NCBI GenBank assembly: GCA_019096065.1 | Contig: JAGUCH010000004.1 | Span: 7,750,001 to 7,814,000, forward strand | DNA length: 64,000 nucleotides | Source: Paracyclopina nana | Lineage: Eukaryota; Arthropoda; Copepoda; Cyclopoida; Cyclopettidae | Direction: 5' to 3' | In this document: positions 52,901-64,000 of the stretch, piece by piece | How the letters are laid out: each line of letters starts with the position of its first letter | How positions within the stretch are numbered: the stretch's first letter is position 1 | Notes under the pieces: generated by a model | Told to the model about the DNA's origin: nothing | Seen by the model: the letters and a program-made list of their open reading frames with translations, nothing else | The model's database searches: none | Position numbers and translations under genes: made by a program

Positions 52901-55900
52901 GCCAAGAACAAGGAGGCCAACCAGAGGAAGAACATGGCCAAGGGCGTGGGCTACTCGAGCTACCAGCAAAAGGGCTGGGATGTCAAGGCCTACATGGCTG
53001 CGCAGAAGGAGAAGGACAAGCAGATCGAGATTGTCCTCAAGAAGATCCACGAGGAGCTGAAAAAGCTGCATGGCAACGCCGCGGCCGCTTTGAGCTCCTC
53101 GCGAAACCTGCCTGATCTTGTGGATGGAGCTGTCAGTGGGAGTCCGGAGCTGCCAGCCGTCGAGGTGGAGTCTCGCCTCGCCAATGCCAAAGTGGAACGA
53201 GGCGGATCGCGGAGGAAGCGAAAACACTCTCCGGATGACGTTCCAGAGGCGTCGCCAGGAGGATCGTCCTCCGCCAGCGAAGACTCCTTGGCTCCCATTG
53301 ATCCTCTGAGTGACCTCTATGCCGTCCTCGAGGGATCAGCACTCATCCCCTTCTTGGAGTCCAAATTACAGGCCAATTCCTTCCTTGAGATTTGCAATCA
53401 CGCGTCAGTCTACCGATGTGTCATCAACATCATTCGCGAACTAGGTGAGAATTATCATTGTTTAGCTTCATTTCATTTGGGGTGGGACTTTTACTTCTTA
53501 TGTAGGGATGGTTAGCAGTTGGGATGGGGCTGTAAAGTACAACTCTTTAAAGGGCATTCCCAAATAAGTGTTGTAGTGTTGGTGACAGTTGGTGAAGTGG
53601 GGAAAACAGGCATAATCTACACCTTTTTCCCCTTTTAAAATGTTGTGATCTTAACAGCAAATCCCTTTAAAAGTGACACTTGTTCATTATCAAAGTGCTA
53701 AAAAATCGAACTTTTTAACTTTACACCCCCATGCATGGGACTATAAAGTACTTCCCTGCAACCACAAACTCATTTACAAAACTGATCTTTTTCACTTTTG
53801 AATTTCAGTGGCACAGCCCTATTTGACTTCTCTGTTGGGACCTCTGCCAGATCAGACCACTTCTCTCCACGCCTTGCTCCAATCCCTGGAAAACCAGGCC
53901 AGGATCCTCTTGGACAAGATAGGAAAGTCGTCTGCAAATGGGAGTGTTCCCAAGTCAGGCAAGGCTGGGGCTGAGAAACAGCCAGCTGAAAAGACCACAG
54001 ATGACAGATTGGCCAAGTACGTTACGTAATCACGCACTCGTTAACAGCTTTTCCTTTCACGACGCAGTAATCACTTTTTGGGCACAGTGTGTGCATCATC
54101 ATCATCATTTCGTGGAGAAAGCTCTCTTAATTGGTGGTTTCGAAACTACCAAGAACTTGCAAGTTGGGAGTGAAAGCCTGACATTTCTGCTTTTTGCAAG
54201 GTTTTTTTGCACTATTTGATGCAAAAAGGCGTCAAAAATAAGTGAATTGCTTCAGCAGAAAGTAAATTACTTTCTCTTGAAATTTTAATTTAAAAGCCCT
54301 CGATTTGATTTTCATTTTGACTTTGTCATCCAGCTATGTTTGGTTTTTGTAACCTTGACTACTATCGCAATTTCATTGCTTTCATTAGCATCATAGCACG
54401 TAAAGCAAACGCTCAAAGCTCTCGATGATCGATTCCTATTAAGATTCCTTAAAAGACTGAGAATTATTTGCTCGCAATTAACTCGCCAAGTGGTTTAGAG
54501 GCAAAACAAGGGCAAAATGTGTTTTTGCGGAAAAATCGCAAAAACCTTTATCTCATTGTTTGCCAAAAGATGACAGTAGTTCTGAGTGTGTTTCATATAA
54601 AATGTAAGCAATTAGAATGTTGTCACCATTTTGTATATCTGCTTTTTTTCAGGGATATCATGGCTCTCTCCAAGGAAGTGAGCAAGGCTCTGAAGGTGTC
54701 CGGATTGTTCCCGGATCTGAATGGCGGCGTTGAATCTCCAGCAGCTGGAGCAGCAGCAGCCTCTGGAGCGTGCTCCGGATCCTCCTCAACGCACGAGGCG
54801 AACGGGTGCTTGGACGATCCTCAACCAGGACCCTCCGGTGAACATCTGCTCAAGCCGAGCGGCAGCAGCAGCGAGGAGCAGGCCAAGAAAGATGACTACG
54901 CCGCTGAGCTGTACAAGAAAACGATGCGCGAGCTCCAGATTGACACTTGTGAGTTCTCCAGCTCGCACGCATTTTCCAGCGCATTCACCAAGGCTGGGAT
55001 GCCCAGTGCGAACATCATTTTCCGCGTGGCGCAAGAACTGTCCTCGCTGTCCACGTCCTTGCCAATGGACTTTTCCTCGGCCATCTTTCTGCGCACTGAT
55101 GATGACAAGCCAACCCTCATGAAAGTCTTGATCACTGGGTACGTTTTCGTTTGGAAGTCAAATTTCACTTCTGTTGTTTCATGGGTTTATGTGTTATTTT
55201 GGGTTCATGAAGATTCAAATTTGGAGCCTTTAGAACACTTGAGAAAAATATCTTAAAAAATGTAAAAATATGAAAAGCTTCATAATTTAGCTGGATGCCT
55301 ATACCAGGAACTACAAACAGAACGCACGCAAAACTACAAATAACGGACGCGCACATGGATCTACAAAACTTTTTTATTAAACCAACCGCATATGGACCTA
55401 CACTGAACCAAGCGCACCCATGCTACATTTAACAGATGAACCTACATGAACCTACATAAAAAGCTGTTAGCACAATGAACACTGATGATTCGCACATGAA
55501 ACTACATTTGACTAAACGCACAGACTATTTGGACTTTTTTGACTAATTGGGCTTTTCTGCCTTCTCAAACTATTTGGACTTTATGAACAATTTGGACTTT
55601 TTTGACTATTTCAACTTTTCAAATGTAAAGAACTATTTGGACTAATAGTAGCTACTGAATAAACTTAGAGAGTGGACAACGCCAAAATTGAGCACTATGG
55701 TATCAGCGGTCAATTTCAGTAGTGGCTCCTTTTGAAAGCGATTAAAGAAATCTGAGGCGATTGCGTACCTTTATTTAGAGTCTGAATTGAGTATTTTGAC
55801 GGAAAAACATGAATCCTATGCTTAAGAATACAGTATTTAATTTTTCCGAAACAGTAGTATATAATTAAATAATTATACAAATAATGACAATTGTCTTTTG

Positions 55901-58900
55901 CTTTTCCCGATCCCCATGCCGCTAACTAGGTTTTGTAGAGGGTAAAGATATCTTTCCGACTTGCTTAAAAGGTTACGTGAAAGGAACCAGCGCAAAATTG
56001 CGGATTTTGCTGTCCGCTCTCTAAGTTTATTTAGTAACTAACTAATAGGACTATTTGGACTTTTTTGACTAATTGGTTTTTTTGGTCTATTGAATTTTCT
56101 ACCTTTTTCAAACTAGTCAAAAGACCAAAAAGTCCAAATAGTCCAAAAAGTTCTCAAAGTTTGAAAAGGTAGTAAAGTCAATAGACAGCATAATTCTTCG
56201 GTAAATCCACTCATATTTTGTTAAAAGTAGGCAATTTTTAGCTAAAAATAGTACTTGAAATTGATAACCATCTTTAAAAACTTTTTTAACTATTTAAGGA
56301 TAGTCTTACTCTTGTGGATTCTTGTGCGCTTGGTTCATTGTATATTGATGTGCGTTCATTCTGTTGCCCAAGAGCTCTTTGATTTGCTTGTAGTTTAGTG
56401 TGCGTTTCCGTCATTTGTAGTTCATGTGCGATTAGTTGTATGTAGATTCATGTGCGATTGGGGTTGTTTACATTCTGGGCCAAAAATCTTTGTAGTCTGA
56501 CGTGCGCACTGCTTTGTAGGTTTATGTGCGATCGGTTGACTGTAGGACAAAGTACGCGCCCCCATTTAGCTTACTTAGGTATGTTTTCAAAAAAATGTTT
56601 TTGCAGTTTTCTAAACCGAGTTCCAGTCCCATAATTTGGTGGATGTGAGCTACTCAATATCGTATTTGGTTAGTAAAGTTGGGAATTTGGAACTCAAGAG
56701 TAATGTTTCTTTTTGCTTAAAGCTATAAGCTTCGTATTTTTAGATTACAAGACTCTTTTTTGTTTCTCTTATCTTTACTTTACACTTTATTGTCTTATGA
56801 ACGCGAGCAACTTTATGTCCTCTTGGGTTTACAAAGTTGGAATTTTGGAACCTTTTGAGCTCATGAAAAAGCTCTCTTTAAAACAAACGAAATTATTTGT
56901 GAAGCTGCGTATTTTGGGTCACTGGCTATGTTTTTAAAAGTTCACTGCAATTGCTGTGGAGTTTTCGAAAGGCATTTCACTTCTACTGTTTCATGGATGA
57001 GTGCAACTCTCTATCCACTTGTGCGATAATATTTCTATGGCATCGTACTTTTGGATGTGAGCTTTTCGCTGAGTGTAATGATTTCATCCTGTAATGTATT
57101 CAGGTTTTTCCTCTCTTCTCGGCTGTTTTACATATCCATAAATAGAATAAAATGATTGCTTATTTCAGGCCTGAGGAGACTCCGTACAGTGGCGGGTGCT
57201 TTTTGTTCGACATCTTTTTCCCTGGTAAATATCCCACCTCACCTCCACACGTGAGCTTCAGAACGACCGGTGGCGGATCAGTGAGGTTCAACCCGAACTT
57301 GTACAACTGTGGCAAAGTGTGTTTGTCCCTTCTGGGCACCTGGGAGGGTGCACAGGGCGAACAATGGAACGAAACGTCCACAATTCTGCAGGTGTGCTAT
57401 TGCCCTTCGAGACATTCTCCCAAATGTTTCCTTAACTTGATTCCTAAGTGTTCAAACTTATTCGTTTTATCAACGTTGAGTAACTCTCTATGTGTCATTA
57501 ACTTTCTTTCCACCTTTGTAAAATAAGTCAACGGTGAAACAGCAAGTTGGTTTTTTACCTTTACTCAATTTTCTGCAAGTGGAAGAAAGGCAGTTATTGT
57601 TTTGTAATGATATAGTTCTATTTCCTCAAAGCGTATGTGTTTCAAATGAGGGGTGTTAAATTTTTTTGGTGTATGAGGGCGCAGATTTTCCAGAAATTTT
57701 GAGCCCTCATACCCCAAAATAATCCTCATTGAAACTTACATATTTTTACCAACTTTATATAAATTATTATGTAATTTTATCAGCCTAAACACCGATGTGA
57801 CAACAAACTAACCAACTTGCAATTTCACCTTTGAATTTTTTACATTGATAGTAGTGCAGTTAATGTTTCCTAACTACGCTAACTAAATAAATATAGATGC
57901 GTTAGATGATTTAGATGGGTTAGATGATCATCTTTGTCATCTATCCATTTTCAGATGATTTTTGACAATCCTCATCTATATTTGGACTGCTACTTGCCTG
58001 TGCTCATGTGTAAATATAGATGATTCTTGGATCATTCATCTAAATCTGGACCAAAAATAGATTATTTTAGACTTAAACTGAGCTCAAGTAAATATGATGG
58101 CTCTTTAAAAACCTGATTTAGGAAAAATAATCAGAACAATTATACTTGCTCTTCATTTCATGGTAAGGAAAATCCAAGAATAACTTATTGAAGAACTAAA
58201 ATAATAGTTCAAATTTTTAGGGCCAAAAAGCTTGCATTTTGAGCCAGAAGTTCAATATTTCACTTGATTTTTGTTCCAAAAAAGCATTTTAAAATGCTGG
58301 TTTTTTTTGGCTTACTTGCTCATGCTTCATTAATCAAGCTTAGTAAAATTTTGTAAAGTAAAATTTATTTGGGAAATTCTTAATTTTAATTTCTATTATT
58401 TAGGTTTTTATGTATTTTGGTCAATTGGCAGGTAGAATATACTTTAAAATATTTTGGGTCCAGCTTAATATTCGCTTGGAAATAGTTCATCATAGCTAAT
58501 TGCAATCATCTAAATTAGTCCAAATATAGATGACAGCAAAAATCATCTATATATTTACATCTTGTAAGTGCAGGAGATTGGTGGTACAAATATAGATGAC
58601 AATCGGCAAAAATCATCTATATTTGGACCAAAAGCGGTGCAAATATACATGACAAAGATGATCATCCAAGTCACCTAAATCATCTAACGCATCTATATCT
58701 ATACAGACCCCTTAAGTTTCTGGTTGGGCTGTTCTTAATAGGATTCCGGATTGTAAATCTGTTTGATTTGTTGCAGGTTCTCATCTCAATACAGTCGCTC
58801 ATTCTTTGCCAAGAGCCATACTACAACGAGCCCGGATTCGAAAGGCTGTATGGCTCTCCACAAGGGGACTCGGAGTCGCTCAAGTACTCTGAGGACGTGT

Positions 58901-59189
58901 TTCGCAACAATCTCAAGTATGCTGTCCTAGGTCAGCTGTCCAATCCACCGGACGGTTTCGAAGAAGTTGTCAGAGCCCACTTTTACTTAAAACGTGATTT
59001 CCTCCTTGAGGTCTGTTTTACCCTTTAAATTCTGTTCAGATTTTTTGATAGCATTTTATCCATTTTCAGGAGTATGAGAAAATGTCCGAAAAGTTCAAGA
59101 GCCGTGATGTAAAGAAGCAGCTCGCGGATGTCAAGCGGGAATTCCAGAAGCTTGAGCCACCGGAATTCCTCAAGAAACCAGACGCTTGA
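49923..59189 (+). CDS. BIRC6/UBE2O-class E2 ubiquitin-conjugating enzyme, ten exons
   Basis: Exons 49923-50057, 50291-50830, 50893-51044, 51109-51451, 52580-53444, 53809-54016, 54653-55138, 57169-57391, 58777-59010 and 59070-59189 join in frame to 1101 residues. A polar N-terminus and an acidic stretch with basic coiled coil ([18 protein letters not shown]) precede a UBC-like fold without catalytic Cys ([20 protein letters not shown], about 285-390), then a Lys/Ser-rich linker. The catalytic UBC domain (about 900-1050) has [38 protein letters not shown] with active-site Cys961, and [18 protein letters not shown]. It should take ubiquitin from E1 and transfer it, perhaps without a separate E3, as BIRC6 and UBE2O do. 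No BIR domain is seen, so it is not an obvious BIRC6 orthologue. An alternative start at 49854 adds 23 hydrophobic residues. Exon 3 could begin 12 bases earlier (tandem CAG acceptors). Confidence 0.85.
51538..52233. mobile_element. Foldback element rich in GTCGAC (E2 intron 4)
   Basis: Eight exact GTCGAC palindromes and several one-base variants sit in two outward arms separated by a plain AT-rich centre. The arm ends GGGCGCCATCAATAACGACG (from 51538) and the complement of 52211-52233 are related, giving degenerate terminal inverted repeats. Typical units read AATGTCGACATTTTT. No ORF. Confidence 0.6.
55290..56560. mobile_element. Foldback element with CGCACATGAACCTAC-type arms (E2 intron 7)
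   Basis: The left arm (55310-55530) has degenerate tandem units such as CGCACATGAAACTAC and GAACCAAGCGCACC. The right arm (56320-56550) has their complements, GTAGTTCATGTGCG and GCGCTTGGTTCA. Inside, TATTTGGACTTTTTTGACTA is repeated at 55526 and 56045 and pairs with AAAAAGTCCAAATAGTCC at about 56128. Long foldback of about 1.27 kb without ORF. Confidence 0.65.
57892..58697. mobile_element. Foldback element with 49-base inverted ends (E2 intron 8)
   Basis: Bases 57892-57914 are the perfect complement of 58675-58697. Pairing continues, with five mismatches, to 57940 and 58649. Inner arms carry scattered AATATAGATGA and TCATCTATATTT units in opposite orientations. The 806-base element has no ORF; the copy is well preserved, so it is probably young. 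Confidence 0.72.
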
Positions 59190-59561
59190 AAAAAACCAAT
59201 TCTAGTTATCATTACTTAATTACTACTGTGCACAAACCGTTTTGCTTTAGTTGATGTGTTGCCATATTGCATCTATCATCATTCGAAAACTTTTTTGTCA
59301 AATTTCCAACACTCACACCTTTAGATCAGCCAAAAATTGTTGATAAGTGACAATATATTATTGACAGATATCCGCTACTTCCACCAAGTTGTCAAAGTCT
59401 TCTTTTCGGAAATTGCCTTAAAACGGGCGGTTCGGTTTTGCGGCTACAGGCACTCAGTGCAGATGATCGAAAATAGCCCGGTTTGTTTACTGTTTTTGAA
59501 ATTTGAATGTGAGCGTGAAACGTCTTGAATATTTTTGTCGCGAAATCGGCATAGGTTAAAT

Positions 59562-62500
59562 ATGGCGTCCTACGTTGATTCCTCAGAGGACGAAATCATC
59601 CCGGAAACTCCGCCTGCAGCCTCTGGAGCATCAACAAAAAGTTCTTGGCGAAGAAAGATCGCTTCGAGCTCCGAGGATGATGACGAAAAAACCGACGTAA
59701 GTACTAAGTAATAACTGAGATATTTGCTGCTAATTGATGAGTGTACTGAGATAATTAAGCTTTTGTGTTTATTCCTGATTTCAGTTGAAGAAAATCGTTG
59801 AACGTCGAGCTGTCGCTGCTTCCGATTCTGAAAGTGAGGAAGAGGTCAATGAGATGGTTGGACTCAAGGTTCAAGGATCGGTTGTCAATGAGACTTTGGA
59901 GGAAGACTCCTTTGTTGGAAGACTCAAGCCCAGGAAAGTGCTTACCATTGAGTCTTCTGATGAAGATGACGAGGAGGAAGCAAAATCTGGTGATTCCGGT
60001 GATTCTGATGAGGATCGGGTTGCTTCTGGCAGAAGCGAAAATAAACCAGATGACCACGAAAACGACGATAGCGACGAATCTGAGAGTCAAGATCAGGCTG
60101 AATCTGATTCCGAAGATGATGGAGATGAAGATTACGTTCTGTCGGGAGACGGAGATGACTCAATTGTCGAAGTCCCCGTAACTAAAAAATCCACCGCCAT
60201 TACGGCCAAACCAATGGCTAGGCCAGCTGAATCAGATGATAGAAAAGCTTTACCAAAGTCTGCTGCAACAATCGGTTCTACAGATGACAATTCTTCTAGG
60301 AAAGTTCTCTCCACCATTCAAGCAGAGAAAACGCAAAAGGCCCTTTCGCCTTCTGAAATATTTGACCTCGAGGCTCAACTCCAAAAAGCGTCCAAAGTTG
60401 TAGAAAACAACACCCGACTTTTGAACAACAGCAGGACCAAATTGCCAGACAATGGACTGAAGTTGGCTCAGTTTATCGAGGAAGCTAAAGCTAAAGAAAT
60501 CTCTTTGAAGGAGCAACTAAAATCGGCCAAAGAAAATATGGGACCAGGAAGTGCAAGTTTTGTCGATGTCAAGAGGCTGGATGACCTTCACCGTTTGTCC
60601 AGGCTCAAGAAGCAGCAATTTGCTTCTGTAAGACCTAACAGCCTTCCTGATGGTGGGAAAAAAATGAGGGAGGACATTGAGAGGATCAACAGGCAGATTA
60701 TGGATTTGGAGCTGAAGGTCAAAATCTTCAACCCAGCCTATCAGCCGCCTCCAGTTGTTGGCAAGTCCTCAGCGATGCAAGAAGTAAACAAGCAGAGAGA
60801 AGTCGTGGTCTTGAACAACCTTCCAGGTAAGTTCAATGTTATTTCACTTTTAAGTAATTGGTGGCGAATGACCATGAGTGCTAATCTACAATGCAGTCAT
60901 GTTTGCTACAGATTATAAAAGTTAAACTTCCTTCGCTGAATTGATATTTATGAATTGATATTTATTTATTTAGGAAGTGGTTTCATATTATTAAGTGGAA
61001 ATGTATGGTAAGCATGGTATAATTCATTTCTTTTTTCTGTTTTCAGAGCAGCCCCAGTCTGTTTGGCAACAAATTCGAGAAAATGTTTTCAATGCCTGGG
61101 GTGGAAATGCCAATGAAGGCAGAATGATGGATCAGGGACCGGCTGCGCAAAGGTTGTATGGCGGTCGCATGAATGAATTTCGTCATCAAGAAGCTGTCCA
61201 TGCTACTCAAGATGCTATGAAAAGGATCCACCGAGCCCTAGAGTCGATGCCAGCTGAAGCCGATCAGGAAGATGATCCAATTGGGCTGAAAAGTAACATC
61301 AAGCTTTTTGGTCATCAAAAGCAAGGGCTCGCTTGGTTAATTTGGAGAGAAACACAAGATCCACCTGGCGGGATATTGGCTGATGACATGGGATTGGGAA
61401 AAACTCTCACGCTCATTTCCCTGATATTGAAGCAAAAGGAACTGCTTGAATCTAACACCGATTCTTCCTCGGAGAAGGATTGGCTAACAAAAGGTGGCAA
61501 GCACTTCATTCGATCCAAGGGGACTCTGGTGATCTGTCCTGCTAGCTTGATGGGCCATTGGGAGCAGGAAGTCAAGAACAAGGCCAAACATGACGTTCTA
61601 AGTGTGTACATCTACCATGGTCAGAGTCGGGACATTTCTGCCAAGAGGCTGGCTCGTCACGATTTAGTTGTGACTACCTACGAAACGGCACGGAACGAAA
61701 TATCAAAAACCATTCCTGAGCCAGAAGGGAAAAAGTCAAGTCGGCTCGATGACCTCAAACCGATTGACTTGGATGCCGTCGATGCCAAGAGTGCACTCTT
61801 GCTGCAAATTGCGTGGGAACGGATCATCTTGGACGAAGCTCACATTATCCGCAATCCTACTTCGAAGGCAGCCAAAACAATCTGCAGGCTCAGGGCTGCC
61901 AAGCGTTGGGCCGTTTCTGGTACCCCTATCCAAAACAAAGAGCTGGACATGTACTCGCTCATCAGGTTTTTGAGGTGCTCTCCATTCGACGAGTATAATG
62001 TGTGGAAACGTTGGGTCGACAAGAGTCCCATGGGACAAGAGCGAATGAAGGCCTTAGTCAAAGTGCTCGTTCTGCGAAGAGTTAAGGACCAAGTTAGTGT
62101 TGCTACTGGAAGAAAGCTCGTGGATCTTCCTGCACGAACAGTGGAAGAGCACAGAATGCAGCTAGATGATGAGGAAAGGCTAGTCTACGATAAAGTGTTT
62201 TCCTTCTCACAGCAGGCCATGATAAACTACATGGCCAAGCATGCTGAGAAAGAAGAAGACAATGCTTTCATCAAGCAAGTTCAAGATAATGGGTACAAAT
62301 TTGACCCGACGATGCCAGTCAGCTATCACGGGGAAGCCACTGAGGTCAAGCCCAGTTCGGCCAGGCCAAACGGGGTCACGAGTAAATTCAATGCTAGCAC
62401 CACTGACATCAAGGCCCACCACTTGCTGGTGCTTTTGCTCCGCTTGCGGCAAATTTGCAACCATCCGGGCCTCATCAAGGCCATGCTGGATGCCGAATCA

Positions 62501-63229
62501 AAAGCCATTGAGGGCCTTGATGAGAGTGAAGGCAGCGACGACCTGGACCTTGTAAATCAGCTGGCAAATATGTCTATTTTGGGCAGTGGGGGAGCCTCAA
62601 AATCTCAAGCAGATGTCGAAGAGGAAATGAAGGACAAGGTCTTGGATATTGCCAACCCTGTCTTCAAGACCAAGAGACCGAGCACTAAAATCATCACTGT
62701 AGTGCAAAAGTTGAGAGAGCTGAAGAAATTGCACCGTGATAAGGGCATTATGGAGAAGGCAGTGGTTGTCAGCCAATGGACCTCCATGCTCAACATCATG
62801 AAAGCTCATGTGTCCGAGCTGGGCATGAAAGTGGCCGAAATCAACGGCTCGGTGAAAATCAGCCTGAGAAGTGAGATTGTGAATGACTTCAACAGAAGTG
62901 GAGCTGGTGCGCAAGTTCTCCTCCTCAGCCTCGGAGCTGGTGGAGTGGGACTGAACCTGGTTGGTGCAAATCACCTGTTCCTCATTGACATGCATTGGAA
63001 TCCTCAGCTGGAGGCTCAAGCATGCGACAGGATTTACAGGGTGGGGCAGACAAAGCCCGTGACGATACACAGGTTTCTGTGCGAAAACACGGTGGAAAGC
63101 CGCATTTTGGACCTGCAGCGAAAGAAATTAGACTTGGCTAACAACGTTCTGACTGGGGCCAAGCGAACAAATGGCAACAAGTTGACTTTGGACGACTTGA
63201 AAATGCTTTTTGACATCACCAAAAAGTAG
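59562..63229 (+). CDS. TTF2: Transcription termination factor 2 / lodestar, SNF2-family ATPase
   Basis: Exons 59562-59696, 59785-60826 and 61047-63229 give 1119 residues. TTF2 uses ATP to release RNA polymerase II and its transcripts from DNA, especially at entry to mitosis. The N-terminal 280 residues are acidic and Ser-rich (SDSESEEEVNEM, ESSDEDDEEEAKSGD), then a coiled coil. The helicase core starts at LFGHQKQGLAWLIWRETQDP and has Walker A DDMGLGKT (K511), DEAH (near 655 in ILDEAHIIRNPTS), SGTPIQN, VVSQWTSMLNI and DMHWNPQLEAQACDRIYRVGQ. The HQKQGLAWLIWRE and PPGGILADDMGLGKT pattern is closest to TTF2/lodestar rather than to RAD5/HLTF, and no RING is inserted. The zinc finger of vertebrate TTF2 is not seen at the N-terminus. 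No canonical AATAAA follows; AATATA is at about 63263. Confidence 0.93.
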
Positions 63230-63332
63230 CCATTTTTTGACATCATTGATAACACTCTTTTGAATATATTTCTCTAAGTTTATGAAATTGCTTTCATAAT
63301 TTGTACTTTCTCTAGCCTGATTTGCAGTTCTT

Positions 63333-63505
63333 TTAAGAGCGAGGCATTTTCTTCTTAAGAAGAAGCATATTAGAAGATGATATGACACATCCATTGGCAG
63401 CCTTAGTTTCGCCATTGGAAGAATTCTCTTTCTTCTCAGGAGATGAGGGAGCTTGAGCCGATCGAATATCAGCATATGGAACACCGGTGATGACTCCACG
63501 CATGT
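63333..63505 (-). CDS. Possible C-terminal exon of an unidentified minus-strand gene
   Basis: On the minus strand the frame MRGVITGVPYADIRSAQAPS followed by a Ser/Glu/Lys-rich stretch ends in KKKMPRS and TAA (stop 63333-63335). The composition looks like a real polar C-terminus, better than the competing frames. It would begin either at an ATG (63505-63503) or at an acceptor AAAAATAG just before. The family is unknown, and the upstream exon is not identified with certainty. It would converge on TTF2 with about 100 bases between stops. Confidence 0.3.
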
Positions 63506-64000
63506 GCCCTATTTTTGAGATTGTTCTTTACAAGAGGCTGCCACTTATGCTGTCCTTAAGTGGCGTTGGCTGCTTATTCCAACAGGTCCTCAACCTCTTC
63601 CACATTTTTGCCCCCAGCTTGACTGCAGAAACTTTGGCTTTAACAAGGGATTTCGTGACACCACTTATGACCTTTTGGCCCCTCTTGGTGTGTCTTCTTC
63701 CTTGTTTTGCCACAGTCTCCTTCCTATGGCCCAAAAAAGACTCATGACATCTGGGTACACTCAGAGTCTTGAGTGATTTTGCCACCAAGGGAAGGAGAGC
63801 ACGCCTCAAAGGTGCAAATATTTGTTTTGCATATCAATTTTGGTCAGTTGTAGTTAATTTGCAACTTCCTGGGAGTTGATTTCTCACAGTCAGAACGGGA
63901 GCTGGGTGAAGCCAGGTGTTGAGCATCTCATTAATTCCCTGATTCCCCTGGGACTCGAATCACCATCCTCAATTAGCACCTCTTTGCTAAAACAGATCAA
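63506..64000. other. Right edge of the window, unresolved
   Basis: A minus-strand ORF of 93 basic codons (63809-63528) and a competing frame ending in GKNVEEVEDLLE near 63585 could be exons of the same minus-strand gene, but I cannot decide between them. The remaining 190 bases show no recognisable feature. Confidence 0.3.

Noticed and set aside
63000-63020. TTF2 as RAD5/HLTF
   Set aside because: No RING finger lies between the helicase lobes, and the HQKQGLAWLIWRE motif is typical of TTF2/lodestar.
63900-63990. tRNA on the minus strand suggested by GATTCGAGTC
   Set aside because: The flanking bases do not pair as a T arm, and no acceptor or anticodon arm is formed.

Overview
This is a stretch of an AT-rich nuclear genome from an invertebrate animal. 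Eight protein-coding loci have orthologues across Metazoa, most are split by GT-AG introns (several only 54-63 bases long), and long non-coding tracts hold minisatellites, MITE-like elements and foldback elements. An arthropod such as a crustacean is my best guess, from the style of the protein homologies and TAGATGGCGC motifs like the arthropod CTCF core; the phylum is not proven by the sequence.

Layout. 1-0.4 kb: 3' end of the ribonucleotide reductase large subunit (RRM1). 1.3-8.9 kb (minus): a raver-type PTB-binding RNA-recognition protein, with two decayed tandem copies of its last exon just downstream. 9-26.6 kb: a gene-poor tract of repeats (two 300-base inverted copies, GCGCCCTCT MITEs, minisatellites of 20- and 16-base units). 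26.7-27.7 kb (minus): a small membrane protein with a PPxY tail, built from two exons joined across a GC-AG intron. 28.6-31.9 kb: HERC4-type RCC1/HECT ubiquitin ligase. 32.1-33.8 kb (minus): stomatin-like 1/UNC-24. 34.2-34.6 kb (minus): ATP synthase inhibitor IF1. 35.1-35.8 kb: an unrecognised single-exon gene with a decayed partial copy beside it. 37.2-47.5 kb: a complete, very young BEL/Pao-type LTR retrotransposon. 47.6-49.2 kb (minus): DNA primase large subunit. 49.9-59.2 kb: a ten-exon BIRC6/UBE2O-class E2 ubiquitin-conjugating enzyme whose long introns hold three different foldback elements. 59.6-63.2 kb: TTF2/lodestar SNF2 ATPase. 63.3-64 kb: possible 3' end of a further minus-strand gene.

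The most unusual object is the retrotransposon. Its LTRs (218 bases) are identical, it is flanked by a 5-base CAATG target duplication and both long ORFs are open, so it inserted very recently. The first ORF is a fused gag-pol (zinc knuckles, protease, RT, RNase H, integrase). The second, in the position of env, encodes no visible membrane protein: it carries a DEDDy 3'-5' exonuclease with all catalytic residues, followed by three zinc knuckles. Dispersed through both ORFs are five stem-loops with the same seven-base loop, CTCGGTT, closed by GAC/GT(C or T), on otherwise different but self-complementary stems. All five are read in the same frame as Asp-Leu-Gly-Cys and lie in inferred linkers between domains. 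Identical loop, changing stem and preserved pairing are the mark of a selected RNA (or DNA) structure, and I know of no description of it.

The host genes are mostly unrelated housekeeping functions (dNTP supply, DNA priming, splicing regulation, ubiquitination, mitochondrial energy control, transcription termination); there is no operon-like organisation.
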